Part shown: positions 6,084 to 8,561 of the stretch, piece by piece
How positions within the stretch are numbered: the first letter of the stretch is position 1
Layout: each line of letters starts with the position of its first letter
NCBI GenBank assembly: GCA_013042125.1
Contig: JABDQS010000045.1
Location: 1-8,561 of the forward strand
Length of the DNA: 8,561 bases
Direction: 5' to 3'
Source: Eudoraea sp.
GTDB lineage: Bacteria; Bacteroidota; Bacteroidia; Flavobacteriales; Flavobacteriaceae
Made by a program: the position numbers and the translations under genes
Notes under the pieces: generated by a model
Database searches by the model: none
What the model was told of the DNA's origin: nothing
The model's input: only the letters and a program-made list of their open reading frames with translations

Positions 6084-7466
6084 CTATTTATTTCCTTCAA
6101 GCAATTCGATAAAGGCCGGGTCCGATCTAAGCTTGGAAAATTCCTTTGTATTTCTTATGAATTCTTTATCATTCCAGCCCAGGGCGAGCACCTTAGCCAA
6201 ATGTTCAAGAGATTTATCAGGCATATTTTTTGTCGCATATCTTCTGGCCATTTGATAATGTGTGAATGGACTGTCTGGCGCAATCACCATTAATAGATCT
6301 TCACAATATGCAGCTTCTTTATCATTTTCGTCCAATAGGAATGCATCAAAAGACTCAATGACCACAGCAAAAAGTTGCCTGTTTATACGATACGCCATAT
6401 CTCTATAGGCAGCATATTTATGTTCGCTGTATTTCTTATTAAAACGAAGCAATTGATTATTCCACCATTTAAAATCATCAGCACTTTTACCCTCCATTGA
6501 TTCCTGCCCAAATCTTTGTAAAAATCTCTGAGATAAGGAGTCTTCTAAAATGGCCACTTTGTTTTCAATACCCTCTGCTTTTTTAAATGATCTTAGTTTT
6601 TTAATTCTTTTTAGATTGGCCTTTACATGATCGCCATCTGTCAGATCCGGATATTTTCTCAATAATCGTTCATATTCATTAGCCGCATCTTGCAAATGAC
6701 TGTTTTTCTCTAATGAATCAGCCAATGAGATAGAACGTTGATATTCCAATACCCGGGTATCGTAATTTACCCGCTCCAAACCTTGTCTTACAGCCTCATT
6801 TTGAAGCCAATCGAAAGCTTTAAGGATCTCGGCCGAAGGTGGCCATTGATGCTCTCCTCGAAAGACGAATAACTCGTTGGGTAATCCTATTTTGGACGCC
6901 CATTGTACAGTTTTTTTCATTTCCTGATAGTTCATATCCCGGTGGCCTACCAGCGCCGCATAGGAAAATGAATTTTGAACATTTGGGAAATACATCGGAC
7001 TTTTAGCAAAACCGGCTCCGCAGGCAATCACCCCTCTAATACTATTGCTTAATACTGCTATAGTTGCCGCAAGGCGTGACCCTCCGGAGAAACCGGCGGT
7101 ATAAATTCTATTTTGATCAACGGCATAGGTGTTTAGCACCTCTTTAAACAGGTTGTCCGCTATCTTTAAATTTGGACTATACGGACCATTTTTGGAATCA
7201 TTTGAACAAATGAGGATATAGGAGTATTTGTCTGCTGCCTCTATGAAGGAATGTAGTCCTGTAACACCGCGCCCTGCCGGATCAAATATAAATACTATGG
7301 GCGATAAGGATTCGGCATCATAGTTACCGGGAAGATAGAGGGCATAGGATTCATCTGAATTGAGTGAAACACGGACAGAATCTTTTAGGGTTCCAGCAGG
7401 ATCTTTACTTTGAGCGAGCCCAAGGAAGCAAAAAGAAAATATAAATAAGGATATCAGGGCTTTCAC
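6084..7466 (-). CDS. secreted alpha/beta hydrolase with a TPR-like C-terminal region
   Basis: A 460-residue exported protein. The N-terminus is a Sec signal peptide (about residues 1-20, ending GLAQS) with no lipobox. Residues 40-225 form an alpha/beta hydrolase domain like those of polyhydroxybutyrate-depolymerase or feruloyl-esterase-type proteins: YALYLPGNYD, FIFDPAGRG (oxyanion region), nucleophile elbow GFSGGS (S127), likely acid D177 in GHRDMNY, and H206 in RGEHQWPP. Residues 245-460 are helical and TPR-like, including DAANEYERLLRKYP and, near the end, HLAKVLALGWNDKEF followed by LRSDPAF. The start is GTG 7466, the only in-frame start before an upstream stop codon that fits the signal peptide. 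The substrate is unknown; an ester or peptide are both possible. It converges with ctpA across eight bases and lies 51 bases downstream of the small membrane protein. Confidence 0.85.
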   Translation of the reverse strand: MKALISLFIFSFCFLGLAQSKDPAGTLKDSVRVSLNSDESYALYLPGNYDAESLSPIVFIFDPAGRGVTGLHSFIEAADKYSYILICSNDSKNGPYSPNLKIADNLFKEVLNTYAVDQNRIYTAGFSGGSRLAATIAVLSNSIRGVIACGAGFAKSPMYFPNVQNSFSYAALVGHRDMNYQEMKKTVQWASKIGLPNELFVFRGEHQWPPSAEILKAFDWLQNEAVRQGLERVNYDTRVLEYQRSISLADSLEKNSHLQDAANEYERLLRKYPDLTDGDHVKANLKRIKKLRSFKKAEGIENKVAILEDSLSQRFLQRFGQESMEGKSADDFKWWNNQLLRFNKKYSEHKYAAYRDMAYRINRQLFAVVIESFDAFLLDENDKEAAYCEDLLMVIAPDSPFTHYQMARRYATKNMPDKSLEHLAKVLALGWNDKEFIRNTKEFSKLRSDPAFIELLEGNK

Positions 7467-7517
7467 CCTTAAAAATATTAAAAACTTAGGTTACTTTTTT
7501 TGCAAACAGACAAAAAT

Positions 7518-7721
7518 CTAATCCTCGTCTATCTTTTTCTGGATGTTCCTGGAAGTTAGGAGAATAAGCAGAAGAACAATGGCGCAAAGGGCAGCGACAA
7601 CACCAATAACGGCAATAATACTATCCTCACCCAAGGGGTCCGCAAAATCAATGATGGTTGAATTATATGCAATTAACGCAAGTGCTAAAATGATAAGAAC
7701 AACGGTGACTTTTTTATTCAT
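7518..7721 (-). CDS. small two-helix membrane protein, function unknown
   Basis: A 67-residue protein starting at ATG 7721. I do not recognise a family. Two hydrophobic helices are clear, residues 5-20 (VTVVLIILALALIAYN) and about 36-57, joined by an acidic loop (DFADPLGEDS). The C-terminal tail is charged (RNIQKKIDED). By the positive-inside rule, with KK at the N-terminus and K/R after the second helix, both ends should be cytoplasmic and the loop periplasmic. It lies between marC (42 bases upstream) and the secreted hydrolase (51 bases downstream), all on the same strand, so co-transcription is likely. The length, clean start and membrane pattern favour a real gene over a spurious frame. 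Confidence 0.75.
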   Translation of the reverse strand: MNKKVTVVLIILALALIAYNSTIIDFADPLGEDSIIAVIGVVAALCAIVLLLILLTSRNIQKKIDED

Positions 7722-7763
7722 TCTATGGCTTTATTGTAAGTTGTTTTCCTATGATACCAGTAT

Positions 7764-8339
7764 TTACGGAAATAGTTGATTAATATTCGTAGCAAATAAT
7801 TTAACGGCTATCGCCAATAAAATGACCCCAAATACTTTTCGTACCACACTAAGTCCGCCTTTACCCATAACACGTTCGATCTTGGCAGATGATTTAAGAA
7901 CCAGATATACAAAGATAATGTTGACGATAATAGCCGCTATAATATTTTCCACATAAAATTCTGCACGCAGTGATAAAAGGGCTGTCATGGTCCCGGCGCC
8001 GGCTATCAGTGGAAAAGCAATAGGTACTATGGAGGCAGATTCTGGTTCGTCATCGCGGTAAAGAGTAATGCCCAGGATCATCTCGATGGCCAGAAAGAAA
8101 ATAATAAAGGCTCCGGCTACCGCAAAAGAATACACATCTATACGGATCAAATTCAGTATCTCCTCTCCTACAAATAAGAAGGCTACCATAATACATGCCG
8201 CAACTATAGATGCCTTCTCTGAGTGAATATGACCCACTTTCTTCCGCAGATTTATGATAATTGGAATGCTGCCAACAATGTCGATAACGGCAAAAAGTAT
8301 TATGCTGGCAGTTGCAATTTCCCTGAAGTTCAAATGCAT
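7764..8339 (-). CDS. marC: MarC-family (UPF0056) integral membrane protein
   Basis: A 191-residue inner-membrane protein of the MarC/UPF0056 family with about six transmembrane helices. Signature segments are FAVIDIVGSIPII (residues 16-28), FAVAGAFIIFFLAIEMILGI (72-91) and the family hallmark PIAFPLIAGAGTMT (about 106-119). The C-terminal helix FGVILLAIAVKLFA is also typical. The family's transport role is unresolved. The E. coli name came from linkage to multiple antibiotic resistance, but that association was later questioned, so resistance should not be inferred. The start ATG 8339 matches the usual short N-terminus, and a TACTTTTG promoter element lies 24 bases upstream. It heads the probable marC / small protein / hydrolase operon and is divergent from the DUF3109 gene. 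Confidence 0.93.
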   Translation of the reverse strand: MHLNFREIATASIILFAVIDIVGSIPIIINLRKKVGHIHSEKASIVAACIMVAFLFVGEEILNLIRIDVYSFAVAGAFIIFFLAIEMILGITLYRDDEPESASIVPIAFPLIAGAGTMTALLSLRAEFYVENIIAAIIVNIIFVYLVLKSSAKIERVMGKGGLSVVRKVFGVILLAIAVKLFATNINQLFP

Positions 8340-8362
8340 TCGAATAGGCGTTTAAGATTGTG

Positions 8363-8370
8363 CAAAAGTA
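8363..8370 (-). promoter_or_regulatory. -7 promoter element TACTTTTG of marC
   Basis: On the minus strand TACTTTTG fits TAnnTTTG, 23 bases before the marC ATG. A TTG 23 bases further upstream is too far for an ideal -33 element. Confidence 0.5.
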
Positions 8371-8438
8371 GTATATATTTTATGTTTGAGGAGCAACCTC
8401 AAAACAAATATTATACGCGGAAGTACAGGCGAAAAAAG

Positions 8439-8446
8439 TATCTTTG
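8439..8446 (+). promoter_or_regulatory. -7 promoter element TATCTTTG of the DUF3109 gene
   Basis: TATCTTTG is a full match to TAnnTTTG, 17 bases before the ATG at 8464, which predicts a very short leader. No clear -33 TTTG is present at the expected spacing. Confidence 0.5.
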
Positions 8447-8463
8447 AGGCTTACAAAAAGAAG

Positions 8464-8561
8464 ATGTTCCAACTAGGGAAAACATTGGTTTCGGAAGAGA
8501 TCATAGAGAAGGACTTTGTGTGTAATCTATCTGCCTGTAAGGGAGCCTGCTGTGTAGATGG
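8464..8561 (+). CDS. DUF3109-family protein, partial (C-terminus off the right edge)
   Basis: The first 32 codons of a protein I recognise as DUF3109, a family of unknown function common in Bacteroidota. The opening MFQLGKTLVSEEIIEKDF and the cysteine cluster FVCNLSACKGACCVD (C20, C25, C29, C30; pattern CX4CX3CC) are its hallmark. The cysteines resemble those of YkgJ-type cysteine-cluster proteins and probably bind zinc or an iron-sulfur cluster. The start ATG 8464 is supported by the promoter element 17 bases upstream. It is divergent from marC across a 124-bp spacer. Only the N-terminus is present, so nothing can be said of the rest. Confidence 0.88.
   Translation, partial: MFQLGKTLVSEEIIEKDFVCNLSACKGACCVD

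Noticed and set aside
6068..6085. Inverted repeat AGATTA / TAATCT at the ctpA-hydrolase convergence as a bidirectional terminator
   Set aside because: Only a 6-bp AT-rich stem with no T-run directly after it on either strand; too weak to call.
7543..7779. Plus-strand open frame opposite the small membrane protein
   Set aside because: The minus-strand frame gives a coherent two-helix protein with an ATG start and operon spacing; the plus frame looks like its antisense shadow.
7764..8339. MarC as an antibiotic-resistance determinant
   Set aside because: The name is historical; the family's link to resistance is not supported and nothing in the context suggests it.
8223..8447. Plus-strand open frame over the start of marC and the intergenic region
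   Set aside because: It overlaps the well-supported marC start and promoter on the other strand, and its translation has no recognisable features.
1..8561. Mobile element, prophage, CRISPR, toxin-antitoxin or defence system
   Set aside because: No transposase, integrase, direct-repeat array or defence-type protein was found; all genes of usable length fit ordinary chromosomal families.

Overview
The window reads as an ordinary stretch of chromosome from a member of the Bacteroidota, most likely a Flavobacteriaceae. Three things point there. Several intergenic regions carry copies of the Bacteroidota -7 promoter element TAnnTTTG. Shine-Dalgarno sequences are weak or absent. The MarC, dCMP deaminase, S41 peptidase and DUF3109 proteins look, from memory, like flavobacterial versions. 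I see no mobile element, CRISPR array, rRNA or tRNA gene, or recognisable defence or biosynthetic cluster. No gene-free stretch is longer than about 165 bp.

Layout. Positions 1-422 (minus) hold the N-terminal part of a Tat-exported Gfo/Idh/MocA oxidoreductase that runs off the left edge. Positions 534-1927 (minus) hold a two-gene unit, a PlsC-type acyltransferase followed by an HD-domain phosphohydrolase, coupled by an ATGA overlap. Upstream of it, 1990-2400 (minus) encodes a BrxA/BrxB-type bacilliredoxin that ends at a perfect intrinsic terminator. The U-tract of that terminator also reads as a promoter element for plsC. A divergent intergenic region (2401-2528) has a TATCTTTG element facing each way. 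On the plus strand it leads into a membrane-anchored TerB plus J-domain (DjlA-like) protein and a HupE/UreJ-like membrane protein. After a 164-bp spacer with a promoter candidate and a 14-bp palindrome come a dCMP deaminase and a C-terminal processing peptidase (4024-6075, plus), 6 bp apart.

The right part is a minus-strand run that converges on the peptidase with an 8-bp gap. In transcription order it is a MarC-family membrane protein, a 67-residue two-helix membrane protein, and a secreted alpha/beta hydrolase with a helical, TPR-like tail. Divergent from marC, at the right edge, begins a DUF3109 protein with a cysteine cluster.

The genes are mostly housekeeping or envelope functions: lipid acylation, nucleotide metabolism, thiol redox, a co-chaperone, periplasmic proteolysis and metal or membrane transport. 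They do not add up to one obvious new system. The points most worth a second look are regulatory (overlapping terminator and promoter before plsC, palindrome before the dCMP deaminase) and the uncharacterised marC / small protein / hydrolase unit.
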